The translations under genes and the position numbers were made by a program. 64,000 nucleotides of DNA from Sycon ciliatum (Eukaryota; Porifera; Calcarea; Leucosolenida; Sycettidae): the NCBI RefSeq assembly GCF_964019385.1, contig NC_088643.1, forward strand, positions 4,068,829-4,132,828, given 5' to 3'. The notes beneath the pieces are model-generated. The model ran no database searches. It was not told where the DNA came from and worked only from the letters and a program-made list of their open reading frames with translations. This document shows positions 9,241 to 19,121 of the stretch, in pieces (position 1 is the stretch's first letter; each line of letters opens with the position of its first letter).

Positions 9241-10094
9241 GGCTGCGTTTACACGGAGACGAAACGAAACGAAACGGAACGAAAACGGGCTGGCGCCTGG
9301 CCTCGAATCGTTTTCAAACCGTTTACACGAGTACGGCAAATCGTTTTGAACCGTTTACACGAAAACGGAAAACGGGCGATCAGGCTGGAGTTAGCAAGTG
9401 CTGGCTTGGCGCAAGGGCGGGAAGTAACAGGTAACACCAAGAGTACATAACCCCCCAAGAGTGTGCAACTCCCACATACCCTGCTGTCCCGACAGAATTT
9501 CAAGTTGACGTCATTATTTATGACGCAATGCTCCTTGCACCAGTGATTTACAACATGTGTACGGGTGTCAACGCATCACACGTTTTTCTTTGCAGTAATT
9601 TGTACAGGATCGATCGGCTTCGGTCAACCACAGGTTCCGGATTCGTCTGATAATCCGTGTACAGAGCGCATTGCATCATCAAAATGACGTCAACTTGAAA
9701 TTCTGTCGGGACAGCACCCATAGTGGAGTTGCACACTCTGGGGGGTTATGTACTCTTGGTAACACGTTAGAGTTGGTAGACCCTACGTGCTGGTGCTGGT
9801 GGTCGCAAAGGTCGGGTACCGGGTATTTCCCGCGAAATAGTCCCGCGCGTTTCCGTGACCGCGCTCCGTTTCCATTCTTTTTTACTGTTTTCACCGTTTA
9901 CACGAGAACGAAAACGTTTTGAAAACGTTTCAAAACACTTTGAAGTGCGTTTCCATTTCGTTCCGTTTAGGTATTGTTTTCGGGCGTTGTCGTGTAACGA
10001 TAGTAGTTAACGCAACGATTTCGTTCCGTTTAGGTCCTACTTCGTTGTCGTGTAAACGCAAATCGTTTTCAATCGTTGTCGTGTAAACGCAGCC
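9241..10094. mobile_element. Harbinger-type MITE/foldback element with TAA duplication
   Basis: Inverted ends GGCTGCGTTTACACG face each other, flanked by TAA on both sides (9238-9240, 10095-10097), as expected for a Harbinger-type MITE. Subterminal sequence is built of many copies of gtttacacga and cgttttcaa in both orientations. The 321-bp MITE 9438-9758 is nested inside. A second family member is at 40483-40913. Confidence 0.8.
9438..9758. mobile_element. MITE with 7-bp target duplication (copy 2), nested
   Basis: Inverted ends starting CAAGAGTACATAACCCCCC are flanked by identical 7-mers GTAACAC (9431-9437, 9759-9765). Complementarity continues through gtcccgacagaatttcaag and TTGACGTCA, so arms of about 75 bp surround a ~170-bp loop. 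It shares its end motif (CAAGAGTA.ATAA, GTGTGCAACTC) with 7976-8277. No coding sequence. Confidence 0.88.
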
Positions 10095-10310
10095 TAAGTT
10101 ATCTATTTGGTGCAGCTAGCTGAGAGCCTGTTGCCGGAATGGCGGTAGCCTGTAGGGTATTTTCAAGTGCAAGAAATACGCTGCAATGGAGTTTGGAAAT
10201 TCTGAAGAAATACTTATTTTTTATTTATTTTATTTTTTATTGAAAAACCAAAAACCTTCAGACATGTGAATGTGCACATGATATACACTATACAGTGTAG
10301 ATCTACATTT

Positions 10311-10711
10311 GGCCCAGACAGATTCTGCTCCGCGCGATATTTTGCCGCAAAATGTTGCTGCGAAATCTTTGATATTTTGCCGAGCCTGGCACAAGAAACT
10401 CGATATTTTGCTCCGAAAAAAACGTGTAATTAATTATTTATCCACTTCCCGTACAATCCCGCACAACATTTCATAAAAATCGCAGGATCGGTTTCTCAAC
10501 ACGGGTTTCCACGCACGTGTCCCTGAGTTCTTCCAAAATCATTTCGATCCACACACAGTGTCGCTGAATGGGTGAGAAACAAGGAAATCCAAGTATCAGG
10601 CATCGATTTTACCCAACATCTCAATATTTACTCCGATTTTGCCGGCAATTTCCGGTCTTTCAATTCTTCGATATTTTGCCTAAAGAATTGCCGGCAGGAT
10701 CTGTCTGGGCC
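10311..10711. mobile_element. MITE with GGCCCAGACAGAT inverted ends
   Basis: The left end GGCCCAGACAGATTCTGC and the inverted right end GGCCCAGACAGATCCTGC match with one difference. The interior has repeated cgatattttgcc motifs in both orientations. The target duplication is not clear, so the superfamily is not assigned. Confidence 0.65.
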
Positions 10712-11004
10712 TAGTGTACATACGTATGTATCGAGAAGGCAGCACAGAAACGGCAGTGGTGGTGAGGCCTAGGCCTGGGCGGATAATGCTAGTTATTTTG
10801 CGGGATAATGCTTATGGCAATGCCAGAAAAACTGTATCATAATGCTACTTATAATGCTGCTGTTCCTCTGTAATGCCAGCAATTCACCAGTAGTAAGTAT
10901 GGAAAATGGCTTGGTTTGGGCAGTATTGTGCACGTTTTGTAGTTCTACGTAGACGACATGGAAAATGCTAGAAAATCATGATCATAATGCTAATTTTATT
11001 CAAT

Positions 11005-11048
11005 CTGCGGACAGAACTGTTTCGTCCTTTGTGGACTCGTCAGCGCAG
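11005..11048 (-). ncRNA. Hammerhead ribozyme, variant 1
   Basis: Stem I CTGCG/CGCAG, CTGACGA core, stem II GTCC/GGAC with loop ACAAA, GAAA, stem III ACAG/CTGT with loop TT, cleavage after GTC. This is a type I hammerhead with a very short stem III, as in retrozymes and Penelope-like elements. Confidence 0.93.
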
Positions 11049-11230
11049 CACAGAGGAAATGAGGCCGAACCTGATAGCAATGGAAATAAAAATTTCCAAT
11101 CAGGTCCGAACGTACCTTGCCAGAGTGCTCAAACTGACAAGTCAGTGAGCTCTGCATAACGCAAACAGCAAAGGCACTACCCCATGCAAGAGTGCTCAAC
11201 TGCTACAAGAGCAGGAGCGAAATACTCAAT

Positions 11231-11274
11231 CTGCGGACAGAACTGTTTCGTCCTTTGTGGACTCGTCAGCGCAG
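11231..11274 (-). ncRNA. Hammerhead ribozyme, variant 1 (second monomer)
   Basis: Identical to the motif 226 bp to the left; all core residues and stems are retained. Confidence 0.93.
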
Positions 11275-11456
11275 CACAGAGGAAATGAGGCCGAACCTGA
11301 TAGCAATGGAAATGAAAATTTCCAATCAGGTCCGAACGTACCTTGCCAGAGTGCTCAAACTGACAAGTCAGTGAGCTCTGCATAACGCAAACAGCAAAGG
11401 CACTACCCCACGCAAGAGTGCTCAACTGCTACAAGAGCAGGAGCGAAATACTCAAT

Positions 11457-11500
11457 CTGCGGACAGAACTGTTTCGTCCTTTGTGGACTCGTCAGCGCAG
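11457..11500 (-). ncRNA. Hammerhead ribozyme, variant 1 (third monomer)
   Basis: Exactly 226 bp from the previous copy. The downstream part of this monomer is truncated at the insertion end (11575). Confidence 0.93.
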
Positions 11501-12383
11501 CACAGAGGAAATGAGGCCGAACCTGATAGCAATGGAAATAAAAATTTCCAATCAGTTCCAATTTCCAAATTTCCAATAATGCTAATTTTATGCTGCTCTT
11601 GCTCCATACAATCCCTTGCAGCTAGCTGTCCAGCGAGGAAAGTCTCGAGTGGAGGCCTCTTGATCTGCTCGCTCATTCGCCTGGCATTCAGTAGCACTTC
11701 ATCGCCAAGGACTTCAATTCAAAACAGTTTTCACACTGCGCTTCAAACCTTTTCCCTCGTGAACTTGCTGCAAACGTATGAGCTCTGCTGCGCGTGTTCC
11801 CTTTGTGCGAGGCCCAGAAACAGCTAGTATCTCCGTACTTCGATTGGCTGGATCGATGTCGTCCAGGTCTTCTTCGCTATCGCCATCACGACTCTAACTG
11901 GAGACGATTTCTTCACCATTTTCCGCAAGTAGCAGCTAGCGCAGAAACTTCGACATCCCTGAGTGTAGGAGATGGAATCCATTCGATCAGCCCCAAAACT
12001 CTTCGTTGTGACTAGAGAGTAGAGTAGAGGAGTAGCAGGGAATATTCTACCGGAAGCCCACTGACTTCCCTGACTGCTGAAACCCTTCCTGCGCGCTACT
12101 TCTTCAAACAAGCGAGATTCTCTTGACTTAGACTTTAGTTTGGTTCCACTTCACTGCCCACGAGCGTCCATGCGACCACAACCTTTTTACAAAACATCAT
12201 TTTTCTCAAAAAATGATTTTCACCCAAAGCCTGGTTTTCGCAGAAGTATTAGTTGGGCCATTTGAGTATAATGCCACTTTTGTGGAAATGTAGTGTTATA
12301 ATGCTAGCATAATGGCTAAAATGCTCGTTGCAAATCACACACTATAATGCTACTTATAATGCTAGCATTATCCGCCCAGGCCT

Positions 12384-12781
12384 AGTGTAGTAGTGAGGCC
12401 TGGGCAGCTCATCCGACCGTGGGTCTCGGAGTCAACACTAGGCAGACGCACCAGGAGGGGGGGGGGGGGGGTGGTAGCTTAGGAGATAAGGGATGGAGCC
12501 AGCGTGATCATAGTATGTAATGCATATGCAGAAGTAATATGTAAATCTTAAAAACAATAGTGTGGTGGACCTGCGCAGAGGAAAGGCATCATGGACATGA
12601 TCTACGTGTATAACTTATAAGTGAGCTAGGGCACATCGTACACACACATTATTTTGCGCATGTTCAAATAGGAGATCAACCTGATAGGCGTTCACCGGCG
12701 TTGGGTAATCCTGAAATAAAGATATTAATATTATTTAAGAAATTATTATCATACGCTCACATAAACACCACATACCAACCA
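12384..12781. other. No gene; G-homopolymer and unique sequence
   Basis: A run of about 14 G lies at 12458-12471. The rest is AT-rich without ORFs or repeat ends that I could recognise. Confidence 0.5.
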
Positions 12782-13012
12782 TGTACACATTGGTCCTTGG
12801 TAACACTGCCATCCAAATTAATGGTCACGTGTCCCCTGTGCAGGGGTCGACAGCACTGAGTTCAGCATTGGATCCAGAAAGGCCGCTCTATTTCCTGGAC
12901 AGGAAATTAGTACAGCTATGCAGGTCGAAACCACGGGATGACTTGCAGCAGCGACCGCAGCCGAGACCGCAGGGCAGGGCAACCCGCTGTTTCCGGACCA
13001 AGTCTGCCGATT
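12782..13012 (-). pseudogene. LINE zinc-finger 3' ORF fragment
   Basis: On the minus strand it encodes LVRKQRVALP and GCGRCCKSSRGFDLHSC, then NFLSRK and a stop. It is almost identical to the C-terminal part of 22685-23060, with an internal deletion of a few codons. Fragment of the same repeat family, non-functional. Confidence 0.7.
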
Positions 13013-13695
13013 CAGTAGCACTTCATCGCCAAGGACTTCAATTCAAAACAGTTTTCACACTGCGCTTCAAGCCTTTTCCCTCGTGAACTTGCTGCAAACG
13101 TATGAGCTCTGCTGCGCGTGTTCCTTTTGTGCGAGGCCCAGAAACAGCTAGTATCTCCGTACTTCGATTGGCTGGATCGATGTCGTCCAGGTCTTCTTCG
13201 CTATCGCCATCACGACTCTAACTGGAGACGATTTCTTCACCATTTTCCGCAAGTAGCAGCTAGCGCAGAAACTTCGACATCCCTGAGTGTAGGAGATGGA
13301 ATCCATTCGATCAGCCCAAAAACTCTTCGTTGTGACTAGAGAGTAGAGTAGAGGAGTAGCAGGGAATATTCTACCGGAAGCCCACTGACTTCCCTGACTG
13401 CTGAAACCCTTCCTGCCATGACTGCTACTTCTTCAAACAAGCGAGATTCTCTTTACTTTGGTTCCACTTCACTGCCCTCGAGCGTCCACGCGACGCAACC
13501 TTTTTACAAAACATCATTTTTCTTAAAAAAATGATTATCACCCTAAGCCTGGTTTTCGCAGAAGTATTAGTTGGGCCATTTGAGTATAATGCCACTTTTG
13601 TCGAAATGTAGTGTTATAATGCTAGCACAATGTGCTCGTTGCAAATCACACAATAATGCTAATTATAATGCTAGCATTATCCGCCCAGGCCTAGC
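13013..13695. repeat. Direct duplicate of 11685-12383
   Basis: Apart from scattered differences, the sequence from the cattcagtagcacttcatcg block to the terminal ATTATCCGCCCAGGCCT repeats that of 11685-12383. It is a 5'-truncated second copy of the TIR element. It abuts the Penelope fragment directly. Confidence 0.85.
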
Positions 13696-14312
13696 CGCAA
13701 CGTGCAAACCAATGTGGCTGCGACCTTCCTGAAGCTGATTGATCGCCATTTCAAGAACACCCCGCTCGCAAAACTGTTCAACCGCAACAATGTAAAAGTC
13801 AGCTATTGCTGCATGCCAAACGTCGCAGCCTCTATCAGCAGTCACAAAAGGCGCCTCCTGACCAAGGCTACACCTAAAAAGCCATGTAACTGCAGAAAAA
13901 AGGACGAATGCCCACTGGAAGGCCGCTGCCTGGCATCACACATTATACGAGGCACATGTCACCAGCCAGGATGAGCGAAGATTATACATTGGCTGCGCAG
14001 AAACGGAGTTCAAAGCCAGATACAACAACCACACCACGTCGTTCCGACATGAGAGATACCGTACTAGCACCGAGCTGTCGAAACACCTCTGGGAGAAGAA
14101 ACAAAACCACCAGGACTACCAGCTCAGATGGCAGATAAAGGAAAAGGCCAACTCCTACAGCACCGTCCACAAAAAGATGTAACCTGTGCACAGCTGAGAA
14201 AACATGGATTCTCCTTGGCGACGAGACCATGCTCAACAAGAGAAGCGAAGTCATTGCAAAATGCCGCCACGCTAACAAGTATCGCCTAGCCAACTTCACC
14301 GGGGTTACATAA
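13695..14312 (+). pseudogene. Penelope-like element ORF, C-terminal GIY-YIG fragment
   Basis: It reads NVQTNVAATFLKLIDRHFKN, then a CxC...CP..G.C knuckle (CNCRKKDECPLEGRC). A frameshift near 13944 follows, then RLYIGCAETEFKARYNNH with the YIG and conserved Arg of GIY-YIG nucleases. After a second frameshift near 14180 it ends ILLGDETMLNKRSE...RLANFTGVT and stop. It parallels the C-terminus of the PLE at 29280-31372 and retains the nuclease segment deleted there. The RT part is missing. Confidence 0.88.
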
Positions 14313-14436
14313 CATAACAAGTGAGGAAAGGCACGCTGCACTCCGGCCAAGGGACGTGACAACCCACCTCACTTGCAACGGACACTTCCATCAAAATTGC
14401 GCGAATACGATTGTCACTTTGTACAATTTTGAACTG

Positions 14437-14622
14437 CTATCCTACAGTATCCCCCATTATTTATACAACCAGACCCGCATTCAGGTCTATCGCGAAGGAT
14501 GTTTCACCAACTCTGAAGAATGCTGCAATTTTGAACTGCTATCCTACAGTATCCCCCATTGTAATTTATACAACCAGACCCGCATTCAGGTCTATCGCGA
14601 AGGATGTTTCACCAACTCTTGA
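14437..14622. repeat. Two tandem copies of a ~92-bp unit after the PLE fragment
   Basis: The block attttgaactgctatcctac to tttcaccaactct occurs twice in a row with one 3-bp difference. It lies between the PLE fragment and the first hammerhead unit, probably in a PLE 3' region. Confidence 0.85.
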
Positions 14623-14727
14623 AAATTCATTGCATTCCCAACTCATCACAACCACGAGCTCTTCAGCCGAACCATACAGACACCAGCAAGGACACTTCCG
14701 TTGAGAGATAATGATTATTGCTCCACG

Positions 14728-14773
14728 CCTCTAGACAGCTGTTTCGCTCCCTGTCGGAGCTCATCAGTAGAGG
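14728..14773 (-). ncRNA. Hammerhead ribozyme, variant 3
   Basis: Minus strand: stem I CCTCTA/TAGAGG (6 bp), CTGATGA, stem II GCTCC/GGAGC with loop GACAG, GAAA, a tiny stem III ACA/TGT closed by GC, cleavage after GTC. It belongs to the ~856-bp unit interrupted five bases later by the gypsy element. The next copy is at 19926. Confidence 0.9.
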
Positions 14774-14778
14774 ATGAT

Positions 14779-14977
14779 TGTTATGTCGGGTTCAGCAAAG
14801 CACAATCACAGGGTCGGAGAAAACTACCATTACAAGTACATCTGGAAGAACAGTCCGAAAGCAAGCAAGGGGCGGGAAAAGAACACAGCTCCACTAGAAG
14901 TTATGCAGATTCAGAGACCGCGCATGCGGACTGGTGTACACACAATAATGATGTCATGCAACTACACATACACTACA
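14779..14977 (-). repeat. 3' LTR of the Ty3/gypsy element
   Basis: 199 bp, in the minus orientation of the element; by eye the same as 18918-19116. Element coding ends about 120 bp to its right. Confidence 0.95.
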
Positions 14978-15098
14978 ATCTCCCCCTTCAAAAACACAAG
15001 GGAGAGCCTAACAGAGGGAAGGACAGTGTGCGAAGAGTGAGCATTATGAGAAGGCGGCTGAACATGAACAAGAGAACAGAGCGGTGCTCTAGAATAGT

Positions 15099-18000
15099 TC
15101 AGTCCCTGTAGCGCTGTGGCTTCAGTGCGTGACGCCTTGATGGCGTCCGAGCATCACGTTGCTGAACTACCTTCTCAGGATCAGAGGGAAGCTCAGGAGT
15201 CGTTGCAGGATCACGAACACGCAGCTGGTCCACATGTCTACGCACAATGACACCATTGGCCAGCTTAACTTCGAAAGACTTGGTGCCTTTCCGCTGCAAT
15301 ACGGTGCCAGCTGACCACTTCTGAGGCTGGTTGAACATCCGCGCATAGACGGCGCTGCCTTCGTCCAACCCTTTTGCTGGCGGCTGGTGGCAGGCAGCGG
15401 TGGTGGTATTCTTGGCTTGCGGCTGTACCAGGTGCAGTCTGGTCTTGAGCTCCCGTTGAAGGAACAATGCCGATGGAGTTTCTCCTGTTGTCGCGTGAGG
15501 AGTCGAGCGATACCGTTCCAAGAACGTCTGCAGTGCCTCGGTCCAGGACAGTAGACCACGCTTCTCACTCAGCAAGGCAGCTTTGAATGTTTGGACACAG
15601 CGTTCTGCAGCTCCGTTGGTTGCGGGGAAGTATGGTGCACTGCGCAGGTGGATGATACTTCTCTCAGCCATGAAGTTGCTCCACTCCACGGACGTGAACT
15701 GCGGGCCGTTGTCCGTCACGATTGCATCAGGAGAACCATACGCCGCAAACAGCTTCCGGAACTCTGCGATAGTCGTCTTGCTGGTGGTGGAGGACATAGG
15801 AATCACTTCCAACCACTTGGAGAATGCATCAGTCACGATCAAATACATTCGTCCTTCCATTGGTCCAGCAAAATCGGCGTGAATGCGACTCCAGGGTGCT
15901 GCTGGATTGGGCCAACGTGTCACCTCCACTGGTTGATCACGATTCCTGTTCACTTGGCATGCATGGCAGCTTCGGACGGCTCGCTCCACGTCGCTGTCAA
16001 GACCTGGCCACCATACATGGTTCCTTGCCAAAGCCTTCATGCGCACCATACCAGGGTGTGCAATGTGTAACTCTTGAAGGAGCCGGGGCTGAAGCGTGCT
16101 AGGCACCACCGTGCGAAATCCTCGCTGAAGGCAGCCCTGGACTACTGTGAGCTCCTCTGCGATGCGGTGGAAGGGCTTCAGCTCTGAGGGGACAGTCTCG
16201 GGCCAACCATTGGCGACATGCTGCAGTACCTGCTTGAGCACGATGTCCTTGGCCGTCTCTGCACTGATGTCTGCTGCGAGGACTGGCAGCTGATCCTGGT
16301 GAGTCGTCAGAATCTCAGACACCTCACACACATCAACGCTATGCGAATCAAGCGACATGCGTGACAGGTAATCAGCGTTGGCGTTGGCTTCAGTCGTCTT
16401 TACCATCACATCGTATTGATACGCTGATAGTGTTACAGCCCAACGCTGCAACCGCATGGCTGCGATTGAGGGGATGCCTCTCTTTGGACCGAAGATTACG
16501 GCAAGAGGGCGGTTGTCGGTCACCAGGTTGAAGTGCCGTCCATAGAGGTACAAGTGGAACTTGGTGACACCGAACACGATAGCAAGCGCTTCTCGTTCCA
16601 GTTGGCTATAATTGCGCTCGCTGGTTGTCAAAGAGCGGCTGGCGTATGCGATTGGTTGCTCCTGCCCTTCCGGCATCACATGGGACAAGACAGCACCAAT
16701 TCCTGTGCCTGATGCATCGCAGGTCAGACGTAGCGGTAGCGAAGGGCTATAATGAACTAGAACTGGTGGTGCACTCAGAGCTGACTTCAAAGCTCTGAAG
16801 GCTTGCTGCTGTGGCGCTTGCCATTTCCAGACGGTGTTACGCTTCTGGAGATCGTAGAGAGGCTGTGCGAGCGAAGCCAGGTTCTCAATGAACTGGCCAT
16901 AATAATTCACCAGACCCAAGAATGACTTGAGCTCCGTGACATTCGTCGGTGCACGTGCGTTCTGAACCGCTTGCACTTTCTCATCGGTGGCGTGTAGACC
17001 CGACGCGTCAATTTTGAAGCCGAGGTACTGGACTGAGTCGGAGAAGAACATGCATTTCGATTTCTTTAGCTTCAGACCAGCTTGCAACAGAATCGACAAC
17101 ACCGTGTTCAGACGTTCCAGCAGTAGTCTGCGAGTGGGTGCAGCGATCAGGATGTCGTCCAGGTACTTGGACACGCCTTCCAAGCCAACCAGGAGCTTGT
17201 CCATGATTCCTTGGAACACCGCTGGAGCCGATGCAACACCGTAGGGCAGACGATTGAACTGGTACAGGCCCTTGTGCGTGTTGATGGTAGTCATCTTCTG
17301 GGACGCCTCATCCAACGGCACTTGCAGATACGCCTGCGACAAATCCAGCTTCGCAAAATATTTGCAGCCATTCAGGGAGCTGAAGATGTCCTGCGCTGTC
17401 GGCAGTGGGTGCTGGTCCACTCGTAGTTGGGGATTCACAGTGACCTTGTAGTCACCGCAGAGACGAACTGAGCCATCGGGCTTTGGAACAGCCACTACTG
17501 GTGTTGCCCACTCGCTGTGCTTGACAGGCTCTATAATGTGCTGCTGCTCCATCTTCCTGAGCTGCTCCTCAACCAAGGGCTTGACAGCGTACGGCACTGA
17601 ATAGGGACGCCTGAACACCGGTCGTGCGTCCTCTTTCAGATGCAAGGTAGATGCGCCTGTTCGCAGCTCACCAACGTGGCCGTCAAACAAGGTCGCGTTG
17701 TCCGCAACTATCCGCTCCAAATCGGGTCCATCCGTAGGTTCGTCAACCCCAAACACGGATGACCAATCGAGTCGGACGTGTGGCAACCAATTCCTTCCGA
17801 GCAGTGTAGCACCCTCGCCTTCAACAATGAGCAGTGGCAATGGCGTTGTACGGCCATCATAGCATACCTCCACTGTGGCTTGACCCAACACATTGATTTC
17901 ATCACCTGTGTACGAGCGCAGCTTGATGTTCGCCGGTTCGAGTTGTTTGTCACTGGTACGATCCCACGTCTCACGTGACATAAGGCTCACTGCAGCTCCG

Positions 18001-18896
18001 GTGTCGAGCACCATTGTCGTTTCCACCCCGTCTAACATCACATTCACAGTTAGCTTGGGACGGGACTCTACGGAGTACACATCACCAACTTCATGCTCCT
18101 CACATACAAAATTGGTTTGGTGTTGGTCGCCCTTTTTCGTACGACACACCTTCTCGAGGTGCCCACGCTTGTGGCAGTAGTGGCACTCGGAAGCCTTGAA
18201 GCGACACTGTGAAGGAGCATGGTCCTTATTGCCACAGCGATAACAAGGCGCAGCCCCGTCAGTAGTGCTGCTAGCGCTGGCTCCGGACTTGCCTCGCTGT
18301 CTAGGTGCAGGTGGCTGTCTCTTGTGCCAAACGGCATGGACATCGCTGGATTCGGAGGTAGATCTACCCGCGGCCATCAAGCGCGCAGCCTCGCGATCGA
18401 CCACCTCCTGAGCTGCAGCCGTTTTCAGAGCAGTCTCCAAAGTGAGGGCATCGATGGTCAGCAATTTTTTACAAACGACAGCGTCTCGTATGCCACAGAC
18501 GAACCTGTCGCGGATGGCATCTTCCAGACCATTGCCGAAGTCACAGGTCTTTGCCAAACGTCGTAGCTCAGCGGCATAGTCATGATAACTCTCACTTGCC
18601 TGCTGGCTGCGGCTCCAAAATTTGTAGCGTTCCGCAATTGTCAGACGCTTAGGGGAGAAGTGTGCAGTCAGAGTCTGTCGCAGCTCTGAGAGGGACTTGT
18701 CATCCAGTGTTGCTGGTGCGATCAGCGTCACTAGCAACCTGAAAACACTTTCTCCTACAACTGTCAAGAATACAGATTTCTTCCGCCCGTCCTCAATTTT
18801 ATTCGCTTTGTAGAATTGATCCAGCCTGGCCAGATAAGACTCCCAGTCATCAGCATCAGTAGATGTGAAGGGGCCCAGGTTTCCGAGCAGCGCCAT
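15099..18896 (-). CDS. gag-pol: Ty3/gypsy Gag-Pol polyprotein, intact
   Basis: A single frame of about 1,265 codons. The ATG at 18896 is preferred because earlier in-frame codons lie in the LTR. Order by approximate residue: gag capsid region (1-200); two CCHC knuckles, CYRCGNKDHAPSQC and CHYCHKRGHLEKVC (220-250); aspartic protease VLDTGAAVSL (~295); RT with YLDDILIA (~575); RNase H CDASGTGIGAVL (~720); integrase zinc domain ending CHACQ (~935-975); integrase catalytic HADFAGP, VTDNGPQF and NGAAERCVQ (~995, 1050, 1085). All catalytic motifs are present and there is no frameshift between gag and pol. There is no chromodomain or envelope. It is a candidate for current activity. Confidence 0.95.
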   Translation of the reverse strand: MALLGNLGPFTSTDADDWESYLARLDQFYKANKIEDGRKKSVFLTVVGESVFRLLVTLIAPATLDDKSLSELRQTLTAHFSPKRLTIAERYKFWSRSQQASESYHDYAAELRRLAKTCDFGNGLEDAIRDRFVCGIRDAVVCKKLLTIDALTLETALKTAAAQEVVDREAARLMAAGRSTSESSDVHAVWHKRQPPAPRQRGKSGASASSTTDGAAPCYRCGNKDHAPSQCRFKASECHYCHKRGHLEKVCRTKKGDQHQTNFVCEEHEVGDVYSVESRPKLTVNVMLDGVETTMVLDTGAAVSLMSRETWDRTSDKQLEPANIKLRSYTGDEINVLGQATVEVCYDGRTTPLPLLIVEGEGATLLGRNWLPHVRLDWSSVFGVDEPTDGPDLERIVADNATLFDGHVGELRTGASTLHLKEDARPVFRRPYSVPYAVKPLVEEQLRKMEQQHIIEPVKHSEWATPVVAVPKPDGSVRLCGDYKVTVNPQLRVDQHPLPTAQDIFSSLNGCKYFAKLDLSQAYLQVPLDEASQKMTTINTHKGLYQFNRLPYGVASAPAVFQGIMDKLLVGLEGVSKYLDDILIAAPTRRLLLERLNTVLSILLQAGLKLKKSKCMFFSDSVQYLGFKIDASGLHATDEKVQAVQNARAPTNVTELKSFLGLVNYYGQFIENLASLAQPLYDLQKRNTVWKWQAPQQQAFRALKSALSAPPVLVHYSPSLPLRLTCDASGTGIGAVLSHVMPEGQEQPIAYASRSLTTSERNYSQLEREALAIVFGVTKFHLYLYGRHFNLVTDNRPLAVIFGPKRGIPSIAAMRLQRWAVTLSAYQYDVMVKTTEANANADYLSRMSLDSHSVDVCEVSEILTTHQDQLPVLAADISAETAKDIVLKQVLQHVANGWPETVPSELKPFHRIAEELTVVQGCLQRGFRTVVPSTLQPRLLQELHIAHPGMVRMKALARNHVWWPGLDSDVERAVRSCHACQVNRNRDQPVEVTRWPNPAAPWSRIHADFAGPMEGRMYLIVTDAFSKWLEVIPMSSTTSKTTIAEFRKLFAAYGSPDAIVTDNGPQFTSVEWSNFMAERSIIHLRSAPYFPATNGAAERCVQTFKAALLSEKRGLLSWTEALQTFLERYRSTPHATTGETPSALFLQRELKTRLHLVQPQAKNTTTAACHQPPAKGLDEGSAVYARMFNQPQKWSAGTVLQRKGTKSFEVKLANGVIVRRHVDQLRVRDPATTPELPSDPEKVVQQRDARTPSRRHALKPQRYRD

Positions 18897-18917
18897 GATC
18901 CGATCTTCGTCGCCACT

Positions 18918-19116
18918 TGTTATGTCGGGTTCAGCAAAGCACAATCACAGGGTCGGAGAAAACTACCATTACAAGTACATCTGGAAGAACAGTCCGAAAG
19001 CAAGCAAGGGGCGGGAAAAGAACACAGCTCCACTAGAAGTTATGCAGATTCAGAGACCGCGCATGCGGACTGGTGTACACACAATAATGATGTCATGCAA
19101 CTACACATACACTACA
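18918..19116 (-). repeat. 5' LTR of the Ty3/gypsy element
   Basis: Promoter-side LTR in the minus orientation. Immediately inside it the minus strand reads agtggcgacgaagatcgga, the position of a primer-binding site; the matching tRNA was not determined. Confidence 0.93.
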
Positions 19117-19121
19117 ATGAT

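Larger units (their letters stand above)
11000..11575 (-). mobile_element. Retrozyme-like hammerhead satellite insertion (2.5 monomers)
   Basis: About two and a half copies of a 226-bp monomer, each with a minus-strand hammerhead, sit between two copies of a 16-bp direct repeat ATAATGCTAATTTTAT (10984-10999 and 11576-11591). The repeat matches the ATAATGCT-rich host element, so it is a target-site duplication. That indicates insertion of a multimer as a unit rather than local unequal crossing-over. The monomers are nearly identical to those at 24155-24750. Confidence 0.85.
10771..12383. mobile_element. TIR element rich in ATAATGCT motifs
   Basis: The ends are the 22-bp inverted repeat AGGCCTGGGCGGATAATGCT.., and subterminal ATAATGC(T) motifs repeat on both sides. 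It has been hit by the hammerhead satellite insertion 11000-11575. Its right two-thirds (11685-12383) is duplicated at 13013-13695. Short ORFs in it show no known domain. Confidence 0.7.
14779..19116 (-). mobile_element. Full-length Ty3/gypsy LTR retrotransposon (4.34 kb)
   Basis: Two 199-bp LTRs, which I read as identical, bound the element. Both start TGTTATGTCGGG and end CACTACA on the plus strand. A 5-bp target duplication ATGAT (14774-14778, 19117-19121) flanks it, and the uninterrupted site survives in the neighbouring repeat copy near 19970. A single uninterrupted gag-pol frame lies inside. A purine-rich tract (gaagggggaga on the minus strand) abuts the 3' LTR at 14978. Matching LTRs plus an intact ORF imply a very recent insertion. 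Confidence 0.95.
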
